From contig JAJTUQ010000002.1 in NCBI GenBank assembly GCA_021399445.1, positions 5,890,001-5,954,000 on the forward strand: a stretch of DNA of 64,000 bases, given 5' to 3'. Below are positions 20,590 to 32,393 of this stretch, piece by piece; within the stretch, counting starts at the first letter, position 1, and each line of letters starts with the position of its first letter. The notes beneath the pieces are model-generated. The model ran no database searches. It saw only the letters and a list, made by a program, of their open reading frames with translations, and had not been told where the DNA came from. Origin of the DNA: Xylogone sp. PMI_703 (Eukaryota; Ascomycota; Leotiomycetes). Made by a program: the position numbers and the translations under genes.

Positions 20590-23229
20590 ACGGGCTGCTT
20601 AATGAAAAATCTTATCGTGGACGGCGAATGGGAAAGAGACGAAGCATCCGTCTGCTGACGGTAAGCAAACCGTGTCTCAGCTTAGGATACTATGTATATC
20701 GGGTTTATTACGGGCTTCCTCTTAAGTTAGGATGGCATAGATACACATGAAATTAAAAAAATGCATGAATAATTTGCTGCCATGGTTGTGGGATATGTGA
20801 GGCGTGGAGCAATGCTTGTTGTCCATGATGCAATTGTGCATCGAATTGATAAGTATTATTTCAATATAAGAAACTTAAGAGAAACAAACAATTTCATAAG
20901 TATCTTTGATTTGGTCCCTTTCCTGGTCTACTTGGTGTGGTCCAATTTGTAAGTGAATCAATGCATGGACAACTTTCACTCACATACATGTACTTTAGTG
21001 AATAAACTCGAGCATCATGCCTTGAAGATTAAAACCACACTACAGGCTACAAACTTCTTCAACTGAAAAGGAGGCCAAGTTGTTGCAAAGTTTGAGGAAA
21101 ACAAATCAAGGTGGCTGAAACAAGACGCAAGGTCAGAGTATTAAAAAAGCTTGGACGAATCAGGGCTAGAGGATTCCCAGGAATTACTCACCATTGAATG
21201 ATAAATGACAGCGAGGATGGAAATGACAACAGAAAATATGGAATGATATGGACTAACAAACAAGCCGTGGCATGAATGCAGGCACGAATGCACTCCCGGT
21301 CTCTCCCTCGATCTTTGCGCAACTTGGATGCTGGCAAAATAAGACATCTTCGATCTCTGCGGATACAACATGTAGAAGAAATCCTGAAATAAGTAAAACA
21401 GTGAATAAAATCCGGATAATATAATTGAATTACAGCTATGGTAATCTTATTGTCTTATTATTGTATTGTGAGAGGGTTTCTAGTGAATCACAACAGCTCA
21501 GCGTCTATATAAAGACGAGTTTCCCACCACTTTCGTCTTTCAATCTTGATACTCGATATCAAAGAGCTCAAGCAGACAATCTGCGAAGGAAACCGGGCTC
21601 AATCAGAGTGCAAGTTCAACTTAAGTCAGTTGGATCGGCAGGATCAGGAGGATCAAGACAGAGATATCACCTTACACCACCTGTCTTTTCGTATGTGTTC
21701 TCCACCAAATGGGTGGGGCAGGGAATGTTAATCGGTATCAGACCTACCTGCTACAGTGTAAGTCCCCCCTTTTCTGCACTGAGCCCTTTCCTCTGGCATA
21801 GCCGGTTCACTGACGGTTCATCTTCAAGTCCCCTTCCATCCTCTGGGATGAACCATGCACTGTCGTATGACTCTAGCTTGGCCTTGTCCTGGTATTCCAG
21901 ACTATTGGGCTGCTCCATGATCAAGCTTATTTATTGCCATACTGTACTACACAGTATATACAACCATAATCATCCATCATGCTTGTGGAGAACTGGGTTG
22001 AACACAAGGAGGATGGATATTAGTGCGGAATGATCATGACAAGTAAACCGCCCCGAGAATCCCAACAAATGGGCAGCAAAGCTTCTCCCCTCCGGGATGG
22101 TAGAGACAAGTCTAGTATTCCAAGTGGAGACAGAACAGAAACGCCTGCAGGATATCACAAAAGAAATACAAGATCTGGAGACTTTCAACACAATTTTCGG
22201 TATCGTCAGTCAAGCATCAGGTAAAACCCAAGACACGGAAACCGGATTTATCAGAGACTGGGCCCTTATAATGCTGGATAAGAGCCGATTCACCCATGTC
22301 AATCCCCAAAAATTTGACTGCTTTACCATTTTCATGGTGGTCTGCCAATTGATCTCATCACAGCATCTCTGCGGGACCGGCTGGCAACTGTGCTACACAA
22401 TGTTCTACGTAATTAGTCAGGAACACGATATCAGAACAAGCCAAGGAGATTGAAAGACCGAGCAGGGCAACAGTGGTTAGAGACCACCGATCATGGGCAT
22501 TTCTCACAGCACGATAACTACGGTGAGACCCACGAATGGCCAATAATGCTCAGAGAGAGATGATTATGGGAGGTATACTCTCATGGCTCTATGGGACTAT
22601 TGTCAAGGTTGGTGACCGCCATGGATGATACAACTAGGCCTGATAGGCCATCTGAAGACTGCTTTGAAGATTGGGCAGTATGTGCCAGCCAGGCAGTAGT
22701 ACAGGATGTGTACAATCTCATTGTTGACACCGAGCTAATCCGTGATATACTGATGCTCTCAATGTTCGTCCAAGTACAATCGAAAGCAAACTGTATCAGG
22801 CTATAGACGCTGCCGCTTCGGTGCTGTTATTGTTGGAAACTACTTCTGCAGAAAGCTTCGTTTACTAATTAGCGACAGTGAATACATCCCTCGATCTAAG
22901 CACCAGAAGGTAGAGATTGTACTTCCGGCTCGTTTGAAGCAGAAGTATAAAAGGGAAAGCACAAAGGCAAAGCAAGAAAGAACTACCAATTGGCCGATAC
23001 AGTAGCACGCGAGGGGTTAGCAAACAAAACTACTCCAGGTTTACTCGATAGACTGGGCCAGCCTGTTATATGCATGTGCCTGCAGGCTGCGTCGGATTCG
23101 TGCTCTCGGAGACATTGCGGTTATTCGGCACTCCGTGGACGAGCTGACTCTCAGAGAAGAGGCTAAAGACGTCCAAACTTCTTAATTCTAACATGACAAA
23201 TGGTATGACTTTGACGTTCGACTCGTGGG
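20590..23229. other. AT-rich block with decayed coding fragments
   Basis: No intact gene. Short protein-like stretches survive on the plus strand, for example DIKELKQTICEGNRAQSECK near 21.56-21.62 kb and an open stretch at 22097-22453 containing GFIRDWALIMLDKSRF. A TATATAAAG box lies near 21505-21513. Downstream of 22.45 kb stops occur in every frame while peptide-like runs persist. Together with the copia relic just downstream this looks like mutated repeat or gene debris. I cannot name the 22.1-22.45 kb fragment. Confidence 0.4.
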
Positions 23230-23490
23230 AGCCAGAATACCATAACGATACGAGTTGTATTGGACGATACTGGTTCCGATTATCTAGCACTTACAGTGGT
23301 ACAAGATCTCGAGTGCTGTCAATTTTATTTTGAGACGGCTTTCTTAAACGCGAATATACTGCCTGAAACCGAATACCATGTGAAACCATCACATGGTTTT
23401 GTCAAAGGTGGTCATATAATTTAGAAGCTAAAAAGGGCGTTGCATGGTTTGAAGAAGACAAGTCATCGGTGTATACTCGAGAGTGCTATC
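23230..23490 (+). mobile_element. Ty1/copia reverse-transcriptase relic
   Basis: One plus frame reads VVQDLECCQFYFETAFLNAN, then GFVKGG, then KLKRALHGLKKTS. This aligns by eye with the copia-type RT block that includes DLE-x-Q-x-DVxTAFLNG, EGFV and LxKALYGLKQSP. An in-frame TAG lies between GGHII and KLKRAL and a TGA follows shortly after, so it cannot encode an active enzyme. The catalytic YVDD box was not found and no LTRs were identified. It is an old fragment of an LTR retrotransposon in an AT-rich island. Exact borders are unknown. Confidence 0.65.
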
Positions 23491-24365
23491 TGATACTGAC
23501 AAACGGCAGATGCTATGAGAAATCATGGTGTATTGACAAACTCTAAAACACCATAAATGAAAACCGTTGCGTTCGAAATAGCATCAGAAATCACTTTATC
23601 ACAATACCTACTGCTCCATCTTCTGCAAGAGACATAGGAAATACACCTATGAACATATCAACCCAAATGATCTGAGTCTTGAACCCTAGGTCACCAAAAC
23701 AAATCCTGTCTTGGTAGAACCAAAAATTGGAACAATTTTATGTGTGAACTTGATTAGAATAAGTCTACGAAACTTTACATGGAAGATGTGACGAAAATGA
23801 CAGTGAAAATGTATCTAACAACAGTGTATTAAAAACTGACGAGACTTGTAGATCGAAAAGCGTAGAAACGCAATAGCATGTGGCTAATAGTTGTCGGCCC
23901 CAGCTTTCTCATAATACTTTTCATGGTTATCATCTTATCCCAATTCATGAGGCTAGATAAGGTGGATTTTGGGAATGCATGCCTGCAGAGTACAGGTAAA
24001 CCGCCCAGTCCAAATTCACTTACCGTCCAACATTAGTTAGGCAAGCATCATATGGATTTAAACTGACCAGCTTGGTCTCAAATACAAAATGATTTATATT
24101 TATTCTGTTTTCTATAAAGATATATTAGTTGAGGGGGATGATAAACTGTAAATACTGTCAAATACCAGACCAAAAGAAGCAGATATCACATTTCAGCCCT
24201 CCATGGTATGGTCAATTCTTTTCATATTTGCTTATCCATATATGCTAAAGCTTGAATCCTGTTATAATTTTTGGACGATTTATTGATCCTCATTAGTTGT
24301 TTCATATAAATAAAGCTTTTGTAAAGCATCATCTCCCATCGTCTTTCCTCAGAGCTTCAACAAAA
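23491..24365. other. AT-rich debris and exonuclease promoter
   Basis: Stops occur in all frames. Weak peptide-like runs (for example a stretch ending VRQASYGFKLTS near 24.06 kb) may be continuation of the copia element. The last 100 bp upstream of 24366 are AT-rich and are the likely promoter/leader of the exonuclease gene. Nothing else is supported. Confidence 0.35.
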
Positions 24366-25250
24366 ATGAATCTACCCAAGGCGATAAATAATGGCGGCCT
24401 TCTGTTATTGCAAGAGCTTCTCTTTTCTTCCTTCCGCAAACCTATGTTTATTGCTGTGGACTTTGAAGGGTGTACAGGTACCAGTGAGGCATCTAAACCA
24501 CAATCGAACATTCAAGCTGGCGTTTCCATCTTCGATACAAGATACCTTAACTCTTCGGGAGACAAGAGCCTCATAGGATTGCAGACATATAATTTCGTAA
24601 CTGGATCAGACTCATATTATACAAAAGCTTACAGGAAATTCCTCGGGAGATCTCCAGAGAAAATAGCACCCGACCAAATGTTAGGCTGCATTGACACACT
24701 TGTTCATCGGAACAGAAATATCGTGTTGGTAGGCCATGGCTGCGGAGGAGATTTAGCCGCACTGAATTCTCTGGGATTTGACCTCCGAAAATCGATAATC
24801 GGCATTTTAGATACGGGAAATATAGCCTCAGAACTGGGAATGGGTTTCCCCAAATTAGAACGACTCATGAATGACCTCAGGTGCCCCATACCGAGCGGCA
24901 TGTTTCACAATGCAGGAAATGATGCAAATTTCACACTCCGAGCCCTATTGCTTCTGGGAATAAGAGGCTACGAGCAACAAAATTCTCATGATACAAACAA
25001 AGATGTAATGGCGAGGGTGCATGCTCTTCGAAATATAGCAATGGCGCCTCTGCCCGACAGCAACCTGCAGTTCAATAAAATGCCGTACACAAAAAGTCAA
25101 CTTGCAAAATCATGGATACTTGAAAATCAAGACGGCATCAGAAGACGACATACTGGCGTTGCTGAGTTGGCTATTGAGACCTTCAACAGCACGCTGGGCC
25201 TCTCCCCTTCAAACAGAATACCCAGCACTTCAAATCCGGGATGGGCTTAA
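24366..25250 (+). CDS. DEDDh 3'-5' exonuclease-like (Gfd2/YDR514C family)
   Basis: Intronless 294-residue frame from the first ATG; the frame is open a further 23 codons upstream but without ATG. All five acidic/His positions of an RNase H-fold DEDDh exonuclease can be placed: Asp32 and Glu34 in FIAVDFEG, Asp129 in VGHGCGGDL, His181 and Asp186 in FHNAGNDANFTLRALL. HNAGNDA is characteristic of the fungal Gfd2/YDR514C-type C-terminal domain. The protein is almost only this domain. Predicted activity: exonucleolytic trimming of RNA or DNA; natural substrate unknown. It sits in an AT-rich block between a copia relic and decayed genes, yet has no in-frame stop, so it is either under selection or recent. 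Family call confident, function inferred. Confidence 0.82.
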   Translation: MNLPKAINNGGLLLLQELLFSSFRKPMFIAVDFEGCTGTSEASKPQSNIQAGVSIFDTRYLNSSGDKSLIGLQTYNFVTGSDSYYTKAYRKFLGRSPEKIAPDQMLGCIDTLVHRNRNIVLVGHGCGGDLAALNSLGFDLRKSIIGILDTGNIASELGMGFPKLERLMNDLRCPIPSGMFHNAGNDANFTLRALLLLGIRGYEQQNSHDTNKDVMARVHALRNIAMAPLPDSNLQFNKMPYTKSQLAKSWILENQDGIRRRHTGVAELAIETFNSTLGLSPSNRIPSTSNPGWA

Positions 25251-26188
25251 TAAGACGTGAAAGAATATAACCACTAGGAGAACACGAAAAGACCTGGGAG
25301 AAGTCCCGAAAGAAACGAGTCACGTCTGCAGGATTTGATGAGTATGAATTTTACGGAGTCCTGGCCGGCTTATTACTGGGCCAAATCACGCTCATATCTT
25401 GCAGTAAGAGATCCTATTCGTATTGAAGGACGCAATATTGCTTGAAGTGGCTATTAATTATGTATAAATATCTTTATACTTTTATGATTCAGTAGACTCT
25501 ATCTAAATATGACATGGTTTGAGACAAAGGGGCCTGAAGAGTGAGATATCCTACCAAAATCGCTACGTAGACTTAAGTATATATAATCAATAAACCCTCA
25601 TTCTATTACCTGCTTTTCAGAGAGCATGCCTTCCTCTTTGTCAATGTTGTAGAGGATCATCAATTTCATCTGAGGCACACCCTGCTTCATCTAATATTAT
25701 GAACTTGACAATTGCGTTCCTGTCAAGATAACTAAGTCCTCCGCTCCGCGGGGACTCATATCCTAGATTGCATTAGTAAGAATCAAACCCAGTATTTTCC
25801 TCCATGTCTCCTGCATTGAACAGGATTCGCTATCGTTTATACTGTGGAAGCTCTAATTGCAACTAAATCCAACGCAAACCCCTCTTCCCTCACTTTAGCA
25901 ATTCTATTAAACTTCGAAAATTCTTAATGACGTAAGTAAGAGACTAAAAGTTCTGTTCTTAAAGTCCTGCCACTCTGAATTCTACAGTTGTCACATTTCA
26001 TTTCAGTCCCCCCCACTCTATACGTGTACATACATGTCCAGATAGCGAACGCTTTCGATGATTACACTTGAAAATTGTCTCCCATCTCGCTTCCTCTAGA
26101 TATTAAATTTCGAAGGAATTATAAATCCTAAAAAAGAAAAGGACTTAGAATACGAGGGAAAAAATAAATTTCAGTAGTAAAAATCAGC

Positions 26189-26259
26189 AAAACCTCAGGT
26201 CAAACCCCGCTGCAGTCAGGGTAGAGACCTCTAGGGAAAACCAGACGACCTGAGTTTTT
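26189..26259. repeat. Inverted repeat 1, 12-13-bp arms
   Basis: AAAACCTCAGGTC at 26189-26201 is matched on the opposite strand by GACCTGAGTTTTT at 26247-26259 with one mismatch or slip. The loop is about 45 bp and also contains TCAGGGT, a word reused in the neighbouring inverted repeat. Confidence 0.75.
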
Positions 26260-26266
26260 CGATCAA

Positions 26267-26355
26267 TCAGGGTCACAATATCTAGTGCAGTGGTAGGTGA
26301 ACGTCAGTGGAGAACCACTTCCATTCGGCCAAAGTATCTAGATATTTGACCCTGA
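26267..26355. repeat. Inverted repeat 2, 18-bp arms, MITE-like
   Basis: TCAGGGTCACAATATCTAG at 26267-26285 pairs with CTAGATATTTGACCCTGA at 26338-26355 with a single one-base indel. The element would be 89 bp with near-terminal inverted repeats beginning CAGGGTCA, a start seen in some DNA-transposon ends. I found no flanking target-site duplication, so a transposon origin is inference. Confidence 0.75.
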
Positions 26356-26584
26356 GATGTCAGTGTGCTGCTTAATCGGGCTTATATGTCAGGGGCAGTC
26401 CCAGAAGCGAGAAAAGGGGGGAGCGCCAAGACTTTCTATATACCCCGCTAACACGAGCTTTAGCCTTCAAAAAGGTAACTATATAACTCATAATAACACA
26501 ACTACAAATAACGACCCCCGAGAGCGCCGTAATGGTAACACGGTCAGGTCAACTCGGTCAGGTCTAGTAAGGAATGGGTTATGG

Positions 26585-26622
26585 CCCAGTAATGGTGGGT
26601 TTCATGCCACTGCATTACTGGG
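26585..26622. repeat. Inverted repeat 3, perfect 10-bp hairpin
   Basis: CCCAGTAATG at 26585-26594 is the exact reverse complement of CATTACTGGG at 26613-26622. GTGG and CCAC inside the loop can extend the stem. CGGTCAGGTC occurs twice just upstream (about 26539-26563). Confidence 0.85.
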
Positions 26623-27294
26623 AGAGACGTAGAGCCTTGGCAGCACGAACTCTTTTGATATTTGGTGTATACATTCTTTTTGTTTTTATTTTTGAAAAAA
26701 AAGAGAATACTTTTTGTATGTATAATAGGATTAAAATGTAGACCATTGAATTAGGCTCTCTTTCAAGGAGCACATGCCTCGGAAATTGATTTACTATCAA
26801 GCGTAGCTGGGCTAAGTAAAATATCTGTAACTCATCTGCAGTATATGATTATCAGTTTCGTCAGCAACAGCCCTAAACTCCGAAATGCCAAATTAGCTGA
26901 ACAGAATTAGATCATCGACATTGCCTTGCCATTTTAGAATTGATACGAAGATGCGATAGAACAAAAAATCACGAATAGGAATTCACAAATGATTTATTGA
27001 TCTTCGATTATCGTCTATCGACTGTGCTCCTCAGTCAGACAAAATATTCATTTCTGTGTAAACTTTAGTAGAGACTCTACTAGCCCTCAAATGGTTAACA
27101 TCACAAGGGCTCAGTACAGAGACGTCATATTTTCCTATTCAAGAAGCTCCGTGACTAAAATTCCATGGAATTGACCAACCACATACCACGAGCTCAATTA
27201 TTGGAGCAAAGATATCCGTGGCTGCTGATAATCTGATCAGGATCTCATAAAACCTGTTTGGTCGAGAAACACCAGCTCAGCCACCAGCATCACG

Positions 27295-27832
27295 ATGGAC
27301 GATGGCGCAGCGAATCTTCGTCCAGCAAACTCGAGCCAATCAACTAAATTCCTCCACCACCTCCACCAAAATCACCAATCATTCCTTCCAGAAATCCAAC
27401 CAATCCCATGCTCATCTTCCCCAAAAATATATCCAGAACTCATCGTACGAATAACAGTCGATCAACGGGGCCATTCTCAGCGCCTCGTAAGAAGAGATAA
27501 AGCCAACCACCACCAATCCAACCCCAGCCCTCCATATCTGTCTCTTCACCGGTAAGCTATTAGAAGTACCTTACAAAGTGGCGCTAAATGGATACAATGA
27601 ATCAGTGCTTTGGCCAAAAGAAAGTATGTGGTCGGCGCTGGAACAGCCGCACGGTGGCTCTGTTGAAGCATACCAGAGTATGCAGTTATTGACTCTGAGC
27701 TAAGACACCACCGGAAGAATCTCCGTTGGTCTTGACGGGGAGGATGAGAAGAAAAGGTATACGGCTTACAGACTGGACGAATATCCAGAGTCTCATATTC
27801 TTACATCGACAGTACAGTGGTTATGGCTGTAA
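27295..27832 (+). pseudogene. Decayed hypothetical gene with frameshift and stop
   Basis: An ATG at 27295 opens a frame with protein-like sequence (IYPELIVRITVDQRGHSQRL) that ends at a TAA at about 27553. In the frame one base further on the coding character continues from about 27546: GKLLEVPYKVALNGYNESVL, then WSALEQPHGGSVEAYQSM, an in-frame TAA near 27703, then GRISVGLDGEDEKKRYTAYR and HILTSTVQWLWL-stop. A frameshift plus one stop therefore interrupts an otherwise coherent protein of about 180 residues. An intron is not an obvious remedy, since both sides are coding-like up to the junction. I recognise no family. It lies at the edge of the AT-rich block. Confidence 0.5.
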
Positions 27833-28018
27833 ACTCAATTTCAAGGTCTATTCTTGACTCTACTTTGTAGCCTAACAGCCTCGCTGGTAAGAAATGTGCT
27901 TTCATCACAGGAGTCATCTATCTCACATTCAGTTCTAGAACACTTACTCCAACTCTCTCACTCATACACACACACATACACATACACCCAATCGACAGCA
28001 GATTCTGGACCAGCTGCC

Positions 28019-28026
28019 TTATAAAA
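28019..28026 (+). promoter_or_regulatory. TATA-like box followed by leader-like sequence
   Basis: TTATAAAA is followed by about 85 bp of C/A-rich, G-poor sequence and then an ATG at 28110 opening only a 22-codon frame. The arrangement resembles a fungal core promoter and 5' leader, but no substantial coding sequence follows. It could drive a non-coding or very short transcript. Confidence 0.3.
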
Positions 28027-28942
28027 TCCCGTGCAGCCCACCTTCCTCCCTCTGCATCTGAGACCAACCCCAAGCAACACACCTCACAACAGAAACACGC
28101 CAATTCACATGCCATTCATATCCATCTCTCTGCATTCTCCATCCCTCCCAAGCAGCATCTCGCAGGAAGGTTGTTGAAGAAAAAGCAAAAAAACAAAAAA
28201 GCCCATGATCTCGGCGTGATTATGCAAAATAGGTGTGGTGGTACAGCCTTCTCATACATACATGGAGCAGCCGCAGCAGTGGCGGCGGCGTGTTATCAAC
28301 ATACAGTGCCATGTATCATGTACATGTATCATGCAGCATGCAGGGTGCGAGGTGAGAGATTGAAGCAGGCAGAGGGCGGCAGAGACAAGACATACAGATA
28401 TGCAACGACTGGGCGTGGTCTCGCTCGTCGGCCTGGCTCGGCCATCTTATGATTGCAAAGCTAATATTAGCAGTTGATAACTGGGGCGGTGTTAATAGAA
28501 TGGATACTATTACATTCACGCAATCCAGATGCAAATCAAAGCTCCATCTCAACAATACCGCAGCAGTAGTTAATGATATGAGCAGCTGCAGCACAGCACA
28601 AATGCCGCTGCATTTGCATTTTGCATCTACATATACATCTGCATACGCATACGCATACGCACCGCAGGATGCACAGGACAGGAGTTCAGAAAGGGGGGAG
28701 GAAAGGGGCTTGGAGCTTTTGTGCAGCCGCGATAACCAGCAGATGATCCAAGCCCTCTGTGTAGCCACCACGACCACCTCCTCCCCCCCTATACATACAT
28801 ACCACTGTACATAGATACATACATACCGAGATACGGACATACACACCCAGTCAACCCTCTCACCCTAGAAATACCCAATTGTATAGTACATTACAGCCCA
28901 CCGCAGCAACACATCCCACAGAGTAACCACACACACCGTACA

Positions 28943-28977
28943 TATATAAAGTACCATACATATACATGCATATAAAA
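28943..28977 (+). promoter_or_regulatory. Double TATA box without downstream ORF
   Basis: TATATAAA at 28943-28950 and TATAAAA at 28971-28977 precede a CACGTG E-box-like site at about 28984 and roughly 90 bp of C/A-rich leader-like sequence. No plus-strand coding frame of any credibility follows for over 1 kb. A non-coding transcript is possible. Confidence 0.3.
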
Positions 28978-29299
28978 CCCCATCACGTGAATCCCCAGTC
29001 TCAGTCCAGTCTCACCTCTAGTATCTAAACCATCAACACCGATTCAACACCGAATCATCACCATACCATAACATAAGAGTCTCCCCCATCTGCATCTGCA
29101 TCTGCACGCCGAAGGGGCAAAAGGAGACGGGAAAGGGAAGGAGCGCATGCCGAATCCGATTGAAAGCACCACCCGAATCATCCGACTCGGCTCACGGCGT
29201 GTGTGCCGTGGCGATTCACTTTGCTTTGCCTTCATTTCCACGTGCAAGCGCGGTACGGGTACGGGATGGCATGCTACGGTGCGGTGCGGTGGCGGCGGT

Positions 29300-29319
29300 A
29301 TAGCATAGCATAGCATAGC
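29300..29319. repeat. ATAGC pentanucleotide microsatellite
   Basis: ATAGC is repeated four times, next to GCGGT repeats at 29276-29297. An (AAGGG)4 tract follows at 29501-29520. Confidence 0.9.
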
Positions 29320-29500
29320 GCGGTAGAGGAGAAAAATTGTATGGGATGGAATAGGAAAATGGGGAGAGGAGAGAGCAGGAGAGAGGAGAAATGATGAAGA
29401 TGAGGAGAAGAGGAAGGAGGCTGGACAAGGCCGAGAACAATCGAGCGAGGCTGCGCCCCGGCTCGCGGGTATGCAAGTCTTGGAGCCGTCCCGGGCGGAG

Positions 29501-29520
29501 AAGGGAAGGGAAGGGAAGGG
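29501..29520. repeat. AAGGG pentanucleotide microsatellite
   Basis: Four perfect AAGGG units within a purine-rich stretch. Confidence 0.9.
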
Positions 29521-32393
29521 AGCTTGGACCATGTGGAGTGGAGGATCCCTTGCCCTGTGCTGTGCTTTGCTGTTGCCACTGCTGTTGCTATCGATGCTTA
29601 AGAGCTATGATTATTATCAGAAGCGCAGAGACAGAAAGGGCATGGCTGACGTGTAATCAGAGCAATCTCCTTCCTAAAGGAGAATTAAAAAAGTGATACG
29701 GTAGCCTCGCATGTGAACGGTACTGATGTGCTTACCCTGCACGTTCAATCTTAAGCATGCTCGCATATTGCCGTATATTATCATGTATGTATGTAATTTA
29801 TGTATCTATCCCATGTTCCCACCCTCATCCAACCTCCAACCCCCGGACGCGGGGAACTAGGTTTTCTGCACGTATTGCCGGCTCTTTGCTTACCCTTAAT
29901 AGTAATTAACAAGGTACAGATGGAAGGGGGCCCGAGCTCCCTGGGGAGATATTACAAGTAGACAGCCGCGACAACCTCAGGGTTTTGCATGGGGACACTT
30001 TCAAGCTCGTGCTTCTTTTCTTTTCTTGCCGTCCCGCACTTTAAGCTCTGCCGTGTGGGGCTTGGTGGAAATGAATCTCGAATGTATTATCAGAAAGGGT
30101 AGGTCTCGTACCGGAGCAATTTCCTTGAAGGGAGGGTGTAGCACTGATTTCGCTGCTTGGATGAAGAGCTGCTCCGAAGGGTTGCAGATGCTTTGCAGAT
30201 GAAGAAATGAGTGATACAGAATGGGTTGATGTTCAACTCTGGTAGAGCTGCTCTGTCTTGCAAGTAGATACTCAGAGCCCAGCCTTGTCTATCTTGATAG
30301 ATAGTAACTCAAGGGTATTGTGCTCATAGTTTGCTAGGAAGGCTTCTCTCATGACGACCGTACTATTTGAGACAGCAAGACGATGCACACGGCAATTCAT
30401 CATTTACTCAACTTCTTCAAGATCATGATGCTCCATGATACATCATGATAGCACAACGGCCAGGATCCCATCTCCACGGCTGACGGTTCGGATACCAGCC
30501 GAGACATCATTAATATATCTCGACAGCACCTGAATACCACCATGCTTGCTTTGAACGCTAAGGTGGTTTGACATGCCGTAAGACCCCCAGAGAAAACGTG
30601 GCAGGGTGGTCGTGGCTTGGAGACCTAGTTTGCCGTTCGGCGCGACTGGGGAGAAGGGACCACTGCTCCTCACAGACAGAGAAATGTACGTGAGGATATG
30701 CGTGCTCGGATCATTCCATTACTCATATATGTGGCTTTCGGACATAAAAGAGGTGTGTAGGCATGTGTGGTTATGCAAATCACCTCCCCAGGAATTGATC
30801 AAGTGATACACAGCATTTGCCCATTTCCCGCTGGGAAAATCCCATCTCTTGTCTGCCGTGGTGCAGAAGAAAAGCCCCGTGTTGAACAAGAGACAGAAGG
30901 GAAGAAACGAGAAATAGGCAGAATATGCATATGCACAGATGTGGCTTATACTTGTGCGTTGGCTCTGGGCCCTTGGGGGCTGTTGCTCTGAATGACGATT
31001 GCGAGATTCGCATAAGCAGCAAGATGGTAATGGTGGTTGCGGCCCGCTGGGATCTCCCACAGCACACACACCACAGACACACACACGCACTGCAGCAACC
31101 ACATGACCCGTGATGATTCGCTGCGCAAGAAATTCAGATTGAACGAGATGGGTTGTTTCGACGGAGAGGCGCTCTGGCAAAACCGGCCAGAAGACAGATG
31201 GGGCCGGCTTAGACGTGTGGTTGGCGCAGAAAGGGTACTGATAATGCAAGAGAAGCAAACGCCCGCATTACCGGGAATAAGGCAGGAGGGAGAAGTAGGC
31301 AACCAAGCCTCTTCTTCACCCAAGAAAAACAGGGTCTTTCTCCCATCGATAGAGGTGCATCATGGGTCGTGGATCATGGCCATGATCGACTGCTGCTCTT
31401 CGCAAGTCTCTCGACGCGTATCGCACTCACGCAGCCAGATTGGGATATTGCTGAGCCGCTCAAACCGCTCAAGCCGTTGGTAACCCTCGGGCCATGGTGA
31501 GTGTTGCGAGCCTAGAGATAGAGCTAGAGCTAGAGGGAAGACGCTTCTAAACCAAGGAAGGTCGAGCAAAGCAAAACTATGCAGCATGATAGGAGGAAAG
31601 GCTAAAACTTACCGTGCTGACCACCTGGTGGAAAAGTCGCAACTTGGCTGCTTCTGGATCTGAGGTACAGTAGTAGTGAGGGCAGGTCCACGGCTGCGGT
31701 TCCGGTAGAACCAGGCCGAGCGAGGCCAAACCCAACCCTCTCTACCCCGCTGTCATCCTGACGGTTAGTTCCCTTATTTTGTCCCTCCTGTCCCTCTCGC
31801 TCAGTAGAGTACCGTACAGTGTCGTACCTACCCACTATCTAATCATTTCCTTCTTCAAACCCTTCGTCATCAGCTGCGACCGGTGCCAGGCTCGAGCCAG
31901 GTTCCTTATCGAAGGCGTGCTCAGCCAGCAGGGCTGGACCGCTCGCGCTGACTGGCCGGCCTGGCCCCAACCCCGGCACGGCTGCCTGAGATCGCTGCGC
32001 GCCCTGAGAGGCCGGGTCCCAGCGAACGGGTCCCTGTCACGCTGGATAAGCCTGGCGTCCCGGCTGGCGGCCAATCAGGCGTCGCGACCGGAACTGCATC
32101 CTTCGACCCCCGGACTGGAGCAGCGTGGTTGCTATCTGCCAATGATAAGCCCTGCAGCGCCCTGGTGGGGCCTGCGGAGGCCGCTAGTTCCTTGCGTGGT
32201 GCGGGTGGTGCGTGGTGCGCTCCAGACCAGGAACCCCTCTCCTGCGCAACTGTCTGCGCCAACCCAAAGGACATCCATCGTCTGGAGAGCGCGCGCCGTT
32301 GGGGTTGTCGCTAACTGTCCGAAGACGTGTTCTGGCGTCTTGGTCCGCGTGGTTGTGAGCAAGCCCAGCAAGCCTGCTCGCCCAGGAAACGGG

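Larger units (their letters stand above)
25251..27294. other. AT-rich intergenic with inverted-repeat cluster
   Basis: No coding frame is supported. The notable content is three separate inverted repeats within 26.19-26.62 kb (entered separately). The rest is AT-rich with stops in all frames. A 91-codon frame at 26357-26632 overlaps one hairpin and has no motif. Confidence 0.45.

Noticed and set aside
23240..23300. DTGSDY motif read as a retropepsin active site
   Set aside because: It lies immediately before the RT block in the same frame at the position of the usual RT N-terminal segment, and the surrounding protease motifs are missing.
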